Source of the DNA: SZUA-36 sp963753105 | GTDB lineage: Bacteria > Pseudomonadota > Gammaproteobacteria > Xanthomonadales > SZUA-36 | Direction: 5' to 3' | NCBI GenBank assembly: GCA_963753105.1 | Contig: CAVWBD010000003.1 | Location: forward strand, 62,001-126,000 | Length of the DNA stretch: 64,000 nucleotides | Part shown: positions 39,564 through 48,733 of the stretch, one piece after another | How the letters are laid out: each line of letters begins with the position of its first letter | Numbering within the stretch: position 1 is the first letter of the stretch | Program-made: the position numbers and the translations under genes | The notes under the pieces: generated by a model | What the model was told of the DNA's origin: nothing | The model's database searches: none | What the model saw: the letters and a program-made list of their open reading frames with translations, nothing else

Positions 39564-39625
39564 TCAGGCGCCGCCCCCACAAAATTTCGAGTCTTGCAGC
39601 AGCAACCGGCGAAGCCGGTCTCGAT

Positions 39626-42600
39626 TCAACAAAAGTCTCGCGAACGGGTCTGGAGACTCGCCAGTAAATGGCCGAAATCATGCACCTGCCGTGCAATCAG
39701 GTGATAGACCTCGCCATCGCTTTCCATGACCCCGTCGACAGCAATCAGCGATGACTTGAGGACAATGTCACGCTGGCGTTCCCACAGCCGTTGCCAGACC
39801 ACCACGTTGACGTGCCCGGTCTCGTCCTCGAGGGTCAGGAAGATGGTGCCGTTGGCGGTCATCGGGCGTTGCCGCATGGTGATCAGGCCACAGGCGCGGG
39901 TATGGGTGCCGTGCTTTAACCGGAGTAACTGTTGCGCTGTTTTGACCGCGCCGTTGCCGTAAGATGCTGCGTATCAAGGCGATAGGGTGCCGTCCCAGGG
40001 TCAGGCCCGTGGCGGCATAATCCGCTTTCATATCATCGGTCTCCGATGCCGGCCGAATGGTAGCGCTGTCATCCCCGCGGCTGATACCCAGCAACAGGTC
40101 CACCGGCTGCTTTTCGCTGGCGGCTATCTCCCAGTAGGCACGGTGCCGGTGGCCTGCAATTCCCCGCAGGGCTGCGGCCGCCGCCAGTGCGGCAAGTTCA
40201 CGCCGGTTCAGTTGTGCGCGGGTGGCGAGGTCCTGCGCATTACTGAACGCATCATTGCTACGGGCGCTGCTGATACGTTCGGCAGCCGGTTTTCCCAGGC
40301 CCTTGACCAGGCGCAGACCGAGACGTAGCTGCGGGCTGTTCCCGGTATCGGACTCCAGCGTGCAGTCCCAGTCGCTGTAGCGGACATCAGTGGGCAGCAC
40401 GGTCACACCGTGCCGGCGGGCATCCTGTACCAGTTGTGCAGGCTGGTAAAAGCCCATCGGTTGTGAATTGAGCAGGGCGCATGCAAACGCGGCGGGGTGA
40501 TGGCGTTTCAGCCAGGCGGATACGTAGGCCAGCAGGGCAAAGCTGGCGGCATGCGATTCGGGAAAGCCGTATTCCCCGAAGCCCTTGATCTGTTCGAATA
40601 TCTGCATTGCAAAGCCGTGTGGGTAACCCCGTTCCAGCATGCCGTCGACCAACCGCTGGCGCATGTGCTCCATGTCGCCACGGCGGGCCCAGGCGGCCAT
40701 CGAGCGGCGCAACAGGTCGGCTTCCGAACCACTGAAACCGGCTGCGACCATGGCGATTTGCATGACCTGCTCCTGGAAAATGGGCACACCCAGGGTGCGC
40801 TGCAGAACTTTTTGCAGTGCCTCGGAGGGGTACACGACCGGTTCCAGCGCCACGGCGGCGCTGTAAATAGGGGTGCACCATGTTGCCCTGTATGGGCCCG
40901 GGCCTGACGATCGCGACCTGGATGACCAGGTCATAGAAACAGGCGGGTTTCAAACGTGGCAGCATGGCCATCTGGGCGCGGGACTCGATCTGGAATACGC
41001 CGATGGTGTCGGCTTGCTGGATCATCTCGTAGGTCGCAGGGTCTTCTGACGGAATATCGGCGATGGTTAAGGCTGGAGTGGGGCTGGTATGGGGTGTTCC
41101 TGGCGGGACCGTACGCGGCAGGGAAGACGCGTACGAGCCTGACGTGATGGGGTCAGAGTCAAGTGCCCGAGTGCGCCACTCTGGCACTTGACTCTGACCC
41201 CGCTTGAAGCCATTGATCAGGTCCAGGCAACGGTGGATGGCGGTCAGCATGCCCAGCGCCAGGCAATCGACCTTCAGCAGCCCCAGCGTTTCGAGGTCGT
41301 TCTTGTCCCACTGGATCACGGTGCGCCCCGTCCATGGCCGCGTTCTCGACCGGTACCAACGAGGCCAGGCTGTTTTCAGAAATCACAAAACCGCCCACGT
41401 GCTGGGACAGGTGGCGGGGGAAGCCAACCAGGTTTTGTACCAGGTACAGCAATTGCCTGATTTTCAGGTCATGTGCTGCAATGGTCCCGGCCTCCTGTTC
41501 AGTCAACCGTCCGGGCAAAATCTTCCGGCTTGTCCCACCACGATACGTTGCGGGCCAGCAGGTCGACCTGGTCGGGTTCGAAGCCGAGCGCCTTGCCGAC
41601 ATCACGGATCGCACTGCGTGGCCGGTAGCGGATAACCGTGGCGGCCAGGGCGGCCCGTTCACGTCCGTACTTCTGGTAGATGTACTGGATCACCTCCTCA
41701 CGGCGTTCGTGTTCGAAATCAACGTCAATATCGGGTGGCTCATCGCGGTCACGGGAAATGAAGCGCTCGAACAGCATGTTCATCCGCGCGGGATCCACCT
41801 CGGTGATCCCCAGGCAGTAACAGACGGCGGAGTTGGCGGCCGAACCACGTCCCTGGCAAAGAATATCCTGCTTGCGGGCAAACTGGACGATGTCGTGCAC
41901 GGTCAGGAAAAAGGACTCGTACCGCAACGCGGAGATCAGCTCCAGTTCGTGTTCGATCTGCTGCCGCAGCTTTTTGTCGATACCCTGCGGCCAGCGTTGC
42001 CGGATACCGGCTTCGGTCAGGTCACGCAGGTGACTTGCACTGCTGACGCCTTTGGGTACGACCTCGTGCGGGTACTGGTAATGCAACTCATCGAGCCTGA
42101 ACCGGCAGCGCCGGGCAATACGTACTGACTCTTCCAGCAATTCTCCGCGGTACAACCGGGCCAGGTACTGCCGGCTGCGTAAATGGCGTTCACCGGAGGG
42201 GAGGGCACGGTAACCCAGTTCTGCGACCGTACAGCCATGCCGGATGGCGGCAAGCACATCGTGCAGCATCCGGCGTGAACGGATATGCATTTGCACGTCA
42301 CCGCAGGCCGTGACCGGCAAGTTGACGGTCTTGCCGATACCCAGCAGTCGCGCCAGCCGGCTCTCGTCATCAAAACCCAGTTCACGGCTGACCGCCAGCC
42401 AACTCCGTCCCGGGAAGTGTGAAACCACCCAGTGTGCGAGCAGCATGTCGTCTTCGGGTGAATGATTGCCAATGTCGGGCAGCCACAGGGCCAGGCAGTG
42501 CTCCAGGCCGCTCTCAAAGGCCTTGTCGGGCAATTCGTAGCGGCCTTTTGGGGCCTTGCGCCGTCCGCGCGTGATCAGGCCGCACAGTTGCGTGTAGCCG

Positions 42601-42884
42601 GTGGCATCTCCGGCCAGCAGCACCAGCCGGGAGCCACCCTCCAGGGTGAACAGGCTGCCGCATATCAATTCGATGGCCTGACCCCGCTGCTTGCAGCGCT
42701 GGGTCTCCTCGAAGGCGCGTACGATACCGGCCAGCGAACACTCGTCGGTTAGTGCAATGGCGTGATAACCCAGTTCCGCTGCACGCGCCACCAGTTCACC
42801 GGGGTGCGAGGCGCCGTGCAGAAAGGTGAAATTGCTGGTGCAGACCAGCTCGGCGTAGCCGGGGATGTCTTGCGATTGACGCAT
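39626..42884 (-). CDS. dnaE2: Error-prone DNA polymerase DnaE2 (four frame breaks)
   Basis: DnaE2 is a C-family polymerase used in SOS translesion synthesis with ImuA/ImuB. The N-terminal PHP domain (YAELVCTSNFTFLHGASHP), the catalytic palm (RGSAANSAVCYCLGI, PPDIDVDFEHERREEV), the finger region and the C-terminal OB fold (GTIFLTLEDETGHVNVVVW, ending SRDFC) are all present but spread over frames that change near 41508, 41328, 40860 and 39955. Two of these are one extra base. A stretch of about 45 extra residues sits before LTIADIPSEDPATYEM and contains a palindromic repeat (41149-41201). A perfect LexA box abuts the start codon. Confidence 0.9.
41149..41201. repeat. REP-like palindrome inserted in the dnaE2 coding region
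   Basis: GGGGTCAGAGTCAAGTGCC (41149-41167) and GGCACTTGACTCTGACCCC (41183-41201) are perfect 19-bp arms. The spacer itself holds GAGTG-CGC-CACTC, so the whole forms one hairpin of about 25 pairs with a 3-base loop. The GGGTCAGAGTCAAG motif is widespread as a transposase-associated palindrome in proteobacterial genomes. The frame stays open through it. Confidence 0.85.
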
Positions 42885-42885
42885 A

Positions 42886-42901
42886 CTGTAAATTTATACA
42901 G
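42886..42901 (-). promoter_or_regulatory. LexA box of dnaE2
   Basis: CTGTAAATTTATACAG is a perfect CTGT-N8-ACAG LexA operator with flanking TA pairs. It ends two bases from the dnaE2 start codon, so LexA bound here would block initiation or elongation. This predicts SOS induction. Confidence 0.88.
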
Positions 42902-42994
42902 TAATCAGGAATGATACAAGCCTTGACCCGTATTTTCAGACAAACCGCCTCAACTTCTGTTTCGCACGTCCTGAAAAAAGCAACGCATCTCCTT

Positions 42995-43043
42995 GGCTGT
43001 GCCGGATATTCCTTCCCGGGATTGTAGGAGCCCGCTTGCGGGC
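42995..43043. repeat. Half copy of family I followed by a GTAG REP
   Basis: GGCTGTGCCGGATATTCCTT with CCCGGGA is one terminal arm of family I, without the other arm. It runs into TTGTAGGAGCCCGC-TT-GCGGGCGA, a REP with a 6-bp GC stem (43030-43043). The junction suggests insertion or recombination between repeat types. Confidence 0.7.
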
Positions 43044-43062
43044 GACTCTGCTTCACACATAA

Positions 43063-43258
43063 CCCGGTGGTTTATCGGTGTGAGCTCCTGGCTCCGCAGC
43101 CCGGCGGGCTACCCTCTCCTTCGAATCGTTTACGCGGCCGGCCTCACAGGACATCCTGTCCTGGTCGGCCTGAAATTTGGATCCCGCAAATTTCACCCCT
43201 GACGAATCTCAGGATTCGGTGCGGCGCTCAATGTCGCCCACACCGGCAAACCACCGGG
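43063..43258. repeat. Intergenic palindromic repeat family II, copy b
   Basis: Terminal arms of 23 bp at 43063-43085 and 43236-43258 match at 20 positions (core CCGGTGGTTT and CGGTGTG). Internal hairpins are CAGGAC-ATCCT-GTCCTG (43147-43163) and GAAATTTGG-ATCCC-GCAAATTTC (43172-43194). It ends 4 bases before the DUF502 stop codon. The GGA loops are on the minus strand, the sense of the DUF502 mRNA. Confidence 0.85.
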
Positions 43259-43261
43259 CTT

Positions 43262-43942
43262 TTATAAAGGAGAAGACTCTGTGCGACAGTTCTCAGAAAG
43301 ACGTGTCTCAGATTCGAAATGCCTGTGTTTCCGTCGCCCTTTTTGCTCGATAGGTTCCCGGTCCTTGGTGACCGAGCCGGTCAGCACCAGTTTCATGGCC
43401 TGCTCAAACGGGATATTCAGCGGTGTCAGGCAACTGCGTGGCAGAAACAGCGTGTAGCCGCCGATCTGGTAGCTCATCGGCATGTACACGGCCACCGGGT
43501 CTTCAGCGGTTGGTGTGAAGGGCAGATCGTCGAATTGCTCGCGGGTGACAAAACCCAGCAACTGGAATGACTGGCCTGGCAGTTGCACCATCACGACTTT
43601 GCCCAGTTCTGAATTCTTGTCCGGGTTCAAATAACCGATGAAATCCTTGAGCGCCGTGTAGATGCTCTTGACCAGCGGCAGTCGGCGCAGGATGGCTTCG
43701 CCGAGGTTGAACAGCTTCTGGAAGATCAGGACATGTGACAGCAAACCGATCAGGGCGATCAGGGCCAGGCCGGATATCAACCCCATACCCGGTACGTACC
43801 AGCCTTCGGGCAGGCTGAACTTCAATACCGTGCCCATCAGACGTTCTGCGCCTGCGGCAACCCACCACAGAATGGCCAGCGTCAAGGCGGTCGGTATAAC
43901 GACCGCAAGACCTTTCAGAAACAGTTTGCCCAATGCATTCAT
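43262..43942 (-). CDS. DUF502 inner-membrane protein
   Basis: This belongs to the DUF502 family, whose function is not established. The 226-residue protein has two membrane helices (about 9-32 and 52-75), then a soluble domain with the family signature LPLVKSIYTALKDFIGYL and a beta-rich part (GFVTREQFDD, VYMPMSYQIGGY). The last residues (about 206-226) are charged and differ from the family; they are encoded right against repeat copy b, so the original C-terminus may have been changed by repeat insertion. It sits between imuB and dnaE2, which is unusual. Confidence 0.88.
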   Translation of the reverse strand: MNALGKLFLKGLAVVIPTALTLAILWWVAAGAERLMGTVLKFSLPEGWYVPGMGLISGLALIALIGLLSHVLIFQKLFNLGEAILRRLPLVKSIYTALKDFIGYLNPDKNSELGKVVMVQLPGQSFQLLGFVTREQFDDLPFTPTAEDPVAVYMPMSYQIGGYTLFLPRSCLTPLNIPFEQAMKLVLTGSVTKDREPIEQKGRRKHRHFESETRLSENCRTESSPL

Positions 43943-43985
43943 CGTGTATGTTTATACCATGTAATATGCCGGTGATTACGGTATT

Positions 43986-45230
43986 TTATGAGAATAAGCC
44001 ATGCAAATACCAACCGGGGTTAGATTTGTACTCGCGAAAAGCCCACAGGGTACTGCCACTGGTATCCTGCACGATGAAATAATCCCGGCGGCAATCCCTG
44101 CCATCCCACCAGCCGGATTCAATACGTTCAGGTCCCGTCAGCACCGGTAGTCATCGATCCGGCAGCGTTGTGGCGTGGGAAATAGCCAGCTTGGCCGGCC
44201 TGGCCGGGTCGTGTAGGTGGCTGGTGTATCCAGTTCCCGCAACGACCAGCTGTGTTCGGGTCGGTGGTCCTGCCGGGCCGTGATACCTTGCACGGCGTTG
44301 GCGCCCAGCCGGGCCTGCAGGCGCTCGATGGTACTGCTGTCCTGCAGCGCAGGCATATCACCGTCCTGCAGCAGGTCGGCCTGGCTTGCAGCGAAGGGTA
44401 AAAACTCCGTCGCCTGCAAACTGATATGACGCGCAGGGCAGGGTAGTTGCAGCCTTTCCAGGCGTTCACGCAGCAACAGCACCAGGTGGGTCTCCGATCG
44501 CGTCACCTGGCGCAGGTCCAGGCGGATGTCTTCCGTGCCCTCGTGTAATTGCAGGTGGACCTGCAGCCTCTGTATGCCACGGTCACGGGCGCGCAGCACC
44601 CCGCACAGTTCCTGTACCAGCCGTTTCAGGGGAAAAACCAGGCCCTGTGTATGTTCCGTATCCGCCAGGTCCATACCGGCCGAGAAATTGTCCGGGGGAC
44701 GGAAAGTTTTACGGGGGTCGGCACATCGGCCGAGCAGGCGGTCCAGGTAATCGCTCGTTACCGGTCCCAGCCGCCTCGCCAGTGCCTTGCGTGGCAGCCG
44801 GAAAATTTCACCAACCGTACGAAAACCCATTTTCTGCAGGGCGCCGATGGCGGCCGGGTCGAGGTTCAGACTGCTGATATCGAGCGCACCGACCACTTTG
44901 TGTATGTCAGCAATGGCCCGAATCCGGAGACCATGCCGTGCGGCGATCAGGGCTGACTCGGGCGTAGGTGCGATACCGCTGTTAGCATCGTGGCCAAGTT
45001 GTTTGAGTTCCGTGCAGATGTGCCTGGCCAGTGTTCCGGCGTTGCCAAACAGGCGCCGGCTGGCGGCGACTTCCAGTAACAGGCTGTTATGTTGCGTGAC
45101 AGTGGAGACCTGGCTGCTGTACTGGTAACACCAACCGGCAAGACGCTCCAGGCGTGCCCGGTCCTTCGAGTAGTGGGAAGTGCAGGGCCAGCCATTGGGG
45201 CTGTGTTTTTTTATCAGCGCGCTTGACCAT
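43986..45230 (-). CDS. imuB: ImuB-like Y-family polymerase homologue, internally deleted (two frame breaks)
   Basis: ImuB is a catalytically inactive Y-family protein that links DnaE2 to the sliding clamp in the SOS mutasome. From ATG 45230 the protein shows the usual start QWLALHFP, then passes within about 8 residues to RARLERLAGWCYQYSSQVS, which normally lies about 60 residues later. The palm, helix-hairpin-helix and little-finger parts follow (LLLEVAASRRLFG, GALQKMGFRTVGEIFRLPR). Near 44145 a missing G shifts the frame; beyond it the family C-terminus is readable (GPERIESGWWDGRDCRRDYF, ending GWYLHGLFS). No imuA is adjacent. Confidence 0.8.
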
Positions 45231-45278
45231 GAGAGGAATCTTGCCAGTAGCGGTTCTCCATTCGTGAGAATATGGGTG

Positions 45279-45381
45279 CTGGGCCGGGTACTCCTTCCCG
45301 GGACACGCCGTGAACCCATCCCTGGGGACTCGGTCGCGACTCCTGTCGCTCACGGTCCCTGGAAGGAATCCTCCGACCCAG
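45279..45381. repeat. Intergenic palindromic repeat family I, copy d
   Basis: The arms are CTGGGCCGGGTACTCCTTCC and, on the other strand, CTGGGTCGGAGGATTCCTTCC minus its last base, with several mismatches. Inside is CCCA-TCCC-TGGG (45315-45326), whose minus-strand form CCCAGGGATGGGTTCACGGC nearly repeats the one at 2692-2711. It lies between the ABC operon terminator and imuB. Confidence 0.75.
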
Positions 45382-45427
45382 ATTCAGGTGCCTCGCAATG
45401 TGAGGGGTATGAATAATTATACTGTAT

Positions 45428-45474
45428 AAAAAACCAGGTAACCGTACCACGGGCTGGTGGGTACGGTTACCTGG
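45428..45474 (-). terminator. Strong terminator of the GntR-ABC operon
   Basis: CCAGGTAACCGTACC and GGTACGGTTACCTGG are perfect 15-bp arms with an 11-base loop, followed on the minus strand by six T's. It lies about 70 bases after the permease stop codon. Confidence 0.9.
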
Positions 45475-45542
45475 CTTGCTTAATCCCGTTTGCTCAGGGG
45501 TTCAAGCGTATCTGCAGGGCATGGTCAGTGCCCTGCAAGCGT

Positions 45543-46493
45543 TTAACTCTCGGTGGCGCGACGCCTCAGCCACAAGGTGGCGCCCAGGAAGACGGCGGCG
45601 ATGGCCAGGCCAATCAGCATGTCACTTGAGAACAAGCGGTCAAACATGTTGGCCACGGTAACCTGGTGGTCGAAGTCACTCGTCAGCGGTATGCCCAGTG
45701 CTGCCCCGAAGCCATCGTTTTCATGCATATCGCCGGACATGATCAGCGGGCTGTTGGCAAACCAGTGGCCGAACAGGCCAAACAGGTTATCGCTCAGGGT
45801 GAAGGTCTTCAGGAAATCAACCCACAGTTCCAATACACCCAGTATCACCGGCGGCAGGACCGCAAATAACAGCGGGATACGTGGTGCGAAAGCGGATACC
45901 AGCATCAACCAGCCATACAGGGGCAGGGCCCAGACCGATTGTGCGAAGTAGCTCGTCAGCACCAGGCTCCAGGCCTTGAACGGGTCGCCCAGGCTGAGGA
46001 ACAGCGTCCACGGGTTTTCACCCAGCGACAGGACCACCACTGAGAACAGCAGCATGATCACGATATGGGTGATGACATAGATGACCCAGAAGATCAGGGG
46101 TGCAATGACCATGGCTGCGAACAATTTCGAGCCGATCGTCAGCGTGTCGGAGGCCGGCAGTGACTTCCAGAACAATATGCTGCGGTCCTTGCGGTCGTCG
46201 TACAGCGAACCCAGCAGGTAGAAAAATACAACGAAGGCCAGCACCATGGAGAATATGACCGAGGACTCGAGGTTCGCTGCATAGAGGATCTGGCTGCGTA
46301 GCTCGACATCCTGCTGTGCGAGGAAGCGGATCAGTTCCTTGAGTGACTGGAATTCATTGTCAAAGTGGTTGAAGGTGATGATGAACATCAGCATCGCTGC
46401 GAGATGGATGCCTCCGATGACCAGCGGGGTGGTGCGGAATGCACCCTTGTTTTCCCAGAATTCGCGCTTGACCAGCGCCAACAGGCGGTTCAT
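45543..46493 (-). CDS. ABC-2 type transporter permease
   Basis: This is the membrane half of a two-gene ABC exporter. The 316-residue protein starts MNRLLALVKREFWENKGAF, typical of ABC-2 permeases, and has six hydrophobic segments with a large extracytoplasmic loop after the first (DNEFQSLKELIRFLAQQD). Its start overlaps the ATPase stop by 4 bases. The substrate is unknown; relatives beside YtrA-type regulators respond to cell-wall or membrane stress. Confidence 0.88.
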   Translation of the reverse strand: MNRLLALVKREFWENKGAFRTTPLVIGGIHLAAMLMFIITFNHFDNEFQSLKELIRFLAQQDVELRSQILYAANLESSVIFSMVLAFVVFFYLLGSLYDDRKDRSILFWKSLPASDTLTIGSKLFAAMVIAPLIFWVIYVITHIVIMLLFSVVVLSLGENPWTLFLSLGDPFKAWSLVLTSYFAQSVWALPLYGWLMLVSAFAPRIPLLFAVLPPVILGVLELWVDFLKTFTLSDNLFGLFGHWFANSPLIMSGDMHENDGFGAALGIPLTSDFDHQVTVANMFDRLFSSDMLIGLAIAAVFLGATLWLRRRATES

Positions 46494-47347
46494 GACTCAC
46501 CTCCGTTCATGGTCGCGACAAACAGGTCGGCAACGTTTGGTGTATGCAATTCTCCCAGCGCCTTGAGCTGATCCCGGTCAGCATCTTCGTAAAGAAAAAT
46601 ATGCCGTCCGAACAATTCGCGTTCATACAGCGGTTTCAATTCACGGGCCTGACCTGCCTTGTCGGGTGCAACCATCAACTCGGCATAACGCTCCTGGACC
46701 TCCTCCATCGTGCAGTTGAGCGCGATGCGGCCCTCCTTGATGAAGATCAGGTCGCTGAGTATATGTTCCACTTCCTCGACCTGGTGGGTGGTGATGACGA
46801 TGGTGCGATCCTCGTCAAAATAATCATTCAGCAGGTTGGTGTAGAACTGTTTGCGGTACAGGATATCCAGACCCAGTGTGGGTTCATCCAGCACCAGTAG
46901 TTTCACATCGATCGACATGACGATGGCAAGGTGCAACTGTGCGACCATGCCCTTGGATAGTTGTTTGACCCGGTGCTCCAGCGTGACCTTGGTAGTGGAC
47001 AGGTACTTGAGGCATTTTTCACGGGAAAACCTGGGGTGTATCTTTTCGGTCAGTTCAAGCAGTTGCCAGACGCGTATCCAGCGTGGCAATACGGCAACAT
47101 CAGCGATGAAGCAGACATCTTCCATCAGTGCGGCCCGGTCCCTGGCTGGGCTCTTGCCCAGTACGCTCAGGTCACCCTCGTAGGTAGCCAGTCCGAGTAT
47201 CGCCTTCAGGGCAGAGGTTTTGCCCGCGCCGTTCGGGCCGATCAGGCCGACAATTTTTCCTGCAGGAATATCCAGGTCAATATTGTCAACGGCAACGGTG
47301 CGCTTGTAGCGCTTGGTAAGACCGCGAGCTTCAATGACGTTGTTCAT
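46490..47347 (-). CDS. ABC transporter ATP-binding protein
   Basis: This is the ATPase of the ABC-2 exporter. The 285-residue protein has Walker A GPNGAGKT, a signature loop LSKGMVAQ (LSxGM instead of LSGGQ, common in this subfamily), Walker B LLVLDEPTLGLD and the switch His in ITTHQVEEVE. It overlaps the GntR gene by one base and the permease by four, so the three are one operon. Confidence 0.92.
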   Translation of the reverse strand: MNNVIEARGLTKRYKRTVAVDNIDLDIPAGKIVGLIGPNGAGKTSALKAILGLATYEGDLSVLGKSPARDRAALMEDVCFIADVAVLPRWIRVWQLLELTEKIHPRFSREKCLKYLSTTKVTLEHRVKQLSKGMVAQLHLAIVMSIDVKLLVLDEPTLGLDILYRKQFYTNLLNDYFDEDRTIVITTHQVEEVEHILSDLIFIKEGRIALNCTMEEVQERYAELMVAPDKAGQARELKPLYERELFGRHIFLYEDADRDQLKALGELHTPNVADLFVATMNGGES

Positions 47348-47718
47348 CAGGAACCAGCCTCTTTTTCTGTTTCAGTCTTGAGTAGTGCATCGATATCGAG
47401 CCCCAGTTGGTGGATGCGGGTGAGCATGGCGGGCCATTCATCGGTGAGAAATTTTTGCCTTTCGCTCTCGGTGAGCTTGCGGCGTGCGCCTTCGCAAACA
47501 AACATGCCCAGGCCCCGGCGCTTTTCGACCAGTCCGTCATCCACCAGTGCCTGGTAGGATTTGGAAACCGTAATCGGATTCAACTGGAAGTCTGAAGCAA
47601 CCGTGCGTACCGAGGGCAGGGCGTCACCCTCGGCCAGCGTGCCGTCCAGGATCATTGCAACCGTGCGTTCTTTCAGTTGCCAGTAGATCGGTTGGCTGTC
47701 ATTCCATTGGGTGGTCAT
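47347..47718 (-). CDS. GntR-family (YtrA subfamily) transcriptional regulator
   Basis: This 123-residue protein has the GntR winged helix (PIYWQLKERTVAMI, LPSVRTVASDFQLNPITVSKSYQAL) and only a short C-terminal helical part, which defines the YtrA subfamily. Such regulators typically repress their own ABC transporter operon. It lies second in a four-gene minus-strand unit with a matching palindrome at the promoter (47988-48013). Confidence 0.92.
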   Translation of the reverse strand: MTTQWNDSQPIYWQLKERTVAMILDGTLAEGDALPSVRTVASDFQLNPITVSKSYQALVDDGLVEKRRGLGMFVCEGARRKLTESERQKFLTDEWPAMLTRIHQLGLDIDALLKTETEKEAGS

Positions 47719-47719
47719 A

Positions 47720-47974
47720 TCAACGGCGGAACAGAAGTAAGCCCAGGTTCAGGCTGCGGCGTTTGGGTTGGACCACGTCGCCACCCATGTCACTCTCACT
47801 GGTTTCAGCTTGTGCAGTGGTGACGATTTGCTGGTCAGGTGTATGCATATCCTGCTTGGCGTTGTAGCCGATGGCGGTGCTCGCCAGTAGCAGGATGGCT
47901 GCGAAAATCGCTAATCCGTTGGGGACGTGTATCCGGTGGTGTTTCAATAAGTTCAACATTTTGCTTCTCATCAA
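47720..47974 (-). CDS. Small membrane protein leading the GntR-ABC operon
   Basis: I do not recognise this 84-residue protein. It has one membrane helix (GLAIFAAILLLASTAIGY, about 20-37), a basic N-terminus and a polar C-terminal tail ending LLLFRR. Possible starts are ATG 47974, 47971 or 47959. It ends one base before the GntR start, and lies directly behind the operon promoter, so it is probably translated. It may be an accessory or sensing subunit of the exporter. Confidence 0.55.
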   Translation of the reverse strand: MMRSKMLNLLKHHRIHVPNGLAIFAAILLLASTAIGYNAKQDMHTPDQQIVTTAQAETSESDMGGDVVQPKRRSLNLGLLLFRR

Positions 47975-47987
47975 TGTGTTGATTCTT

Positions 47988-48029
47988 TAGTGTTGTAGTG
48001 AAGTATAACACTACCAGCTCTAATTGCAA
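47988..48029 (-). promoter_or_regulatory. Promoter and YtrA-type operator of the GntR-ABC operon
   Basis: On the minus strand TTGCAA (48024-48029) and TATACT (48002-48007) are spaced by 16 bases. A palindrome TAGTGTT-N12-AACACTA at 47988-48013 covers the -10 box and reaches just past it; the central 24 bases match their complement at 9 of 12 positions. A GntR dimer bound here would block RNA polymerase. Confidence 0.7.
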
Positions 48030-48107
48030 GCACTTTGTTGAGGTTTTTGTTTCGCCTGGCGGCGAGTGTGTTTATTTGTGTGTAATAGGTTTCGCCCTGA
48101 CGGGCGA

Positions 48108-48141
48108 GTTACTTTTCTTTGCGCGCACAAAGAAAAGTAAC
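48108..48141. repeat. 14-bp-arm hairpin GTTACTTTTCTTTG/CAAAGAAAAGTAAC
   Basis: The perfect inverted repeat has a CGCGCA loop and is preceded by CGCCC-TGAC-GGGCG. This sequence type recurs in many gammaproteobacterial genomes as an intergenic element. Its role is unknown. Confidence 0.8.
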
Positions 48142-48216
48142 CAAAAGAAAGTGCGCCCCGGCGGATGGCCGCTTCGCGGCTGCCCTCGTCATTCGTTGCT
48201 TTGTGGCATCGGCTCG

Positions 48217-48269
48217 ACGAGCCGTCCTGGCTCGTACGATCCTGAACTGGCCATCCCTGGCCAGTTCAG
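48217..48269 (-). repeat. Two perfect GGA-loop hairpins downstream of higBA
   Basis: ACGAGCC-GTCCT-GGCTCGT (48217-48235) and CTGAACTGGCCA-TCCC-TGGCCAGTTCAG (48242-48269, 12-bp arms). On the minus strand the loops read AGGAC and GGGA. They lie 168-220 bases after the higA stop. Confidence 0.75.
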
Positions 48270-48436
48270 CCAGTCACGCCTCGTTCCTCGGCATCCTTAA
48301 GGGGGCGAAGAGCAAGAGCAAAGCGGGGTGTAGTTAATTTAACGTCTGAATTAACCGGCGCGTGGGCCGATGTTTCCGCGGAAACGCGCCGACACACTTT
48401 CCCGCGTCCGGTTGAATGATTTGTTATATGTGTACA

Positions 48437-48719
48437 TCACGCAGCGGATAACCTATTTACGTGCAATGAATCACGATACTTTTCAGCTTGCCAAAGATCG
48501 TATTGGGATTGCTGGCTGAGCCAACTTTCAGAAGAAGTATCAAAAGCAATTGAAAGGCGAACTGCCATTTCAGGACTGATTCCGGCACGTCCATTGAGAA
48601 TTGCAGACAATGTCTTCCGACTCACACCCAGGCCTTGTAGCTGCCGCAGTAACAGAGATGCCCAGCGGTTCAAGACAAAGTTCCTTAATGATTTCTCCAG
48701 GGTGTGGTGGGTTATGCAT
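48437..48719 (-). CDS. higA: HigA-type antitoxin (one frame break)
   Basis: HigA is a Xre-type DNA-binding antitoxin that neutralises HigB. From ATG 48719 the protein starts MHNPPHPGEIIKELCLEPLG, the family N-terminus. A break near 48638 (an extra A) shifts into the frame with the helix-turn-helix GVSRKTLSAILNGRAGISPEMA and the ending SSESWLSQQSQYDLWQAE. Corrected length is 93 residues. It follows the toxin gene, the reversed order usual for higBA, and lies 15 bases after its stop. Confidence 0.9.
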
Positions 48720-48733
48720 TAACATGTTCTTCC

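Noticed and set aside
45422..45437. CTGTATAAAAAACCAG as a LexA box for imuB
   Set aside because: The right half is CCAG rather than ACAG, and its A tract and CCAG are fully explained by the ABC-operon terminator. It is also about 190 bp from imuB with a repeat between.
48108..48141. Rho-independent terminator
   Set aside because: The stem itself contains the T-rich stretch and there is no T tract after the hairpin; the same element is found as a dispersed repeat elsewhere.
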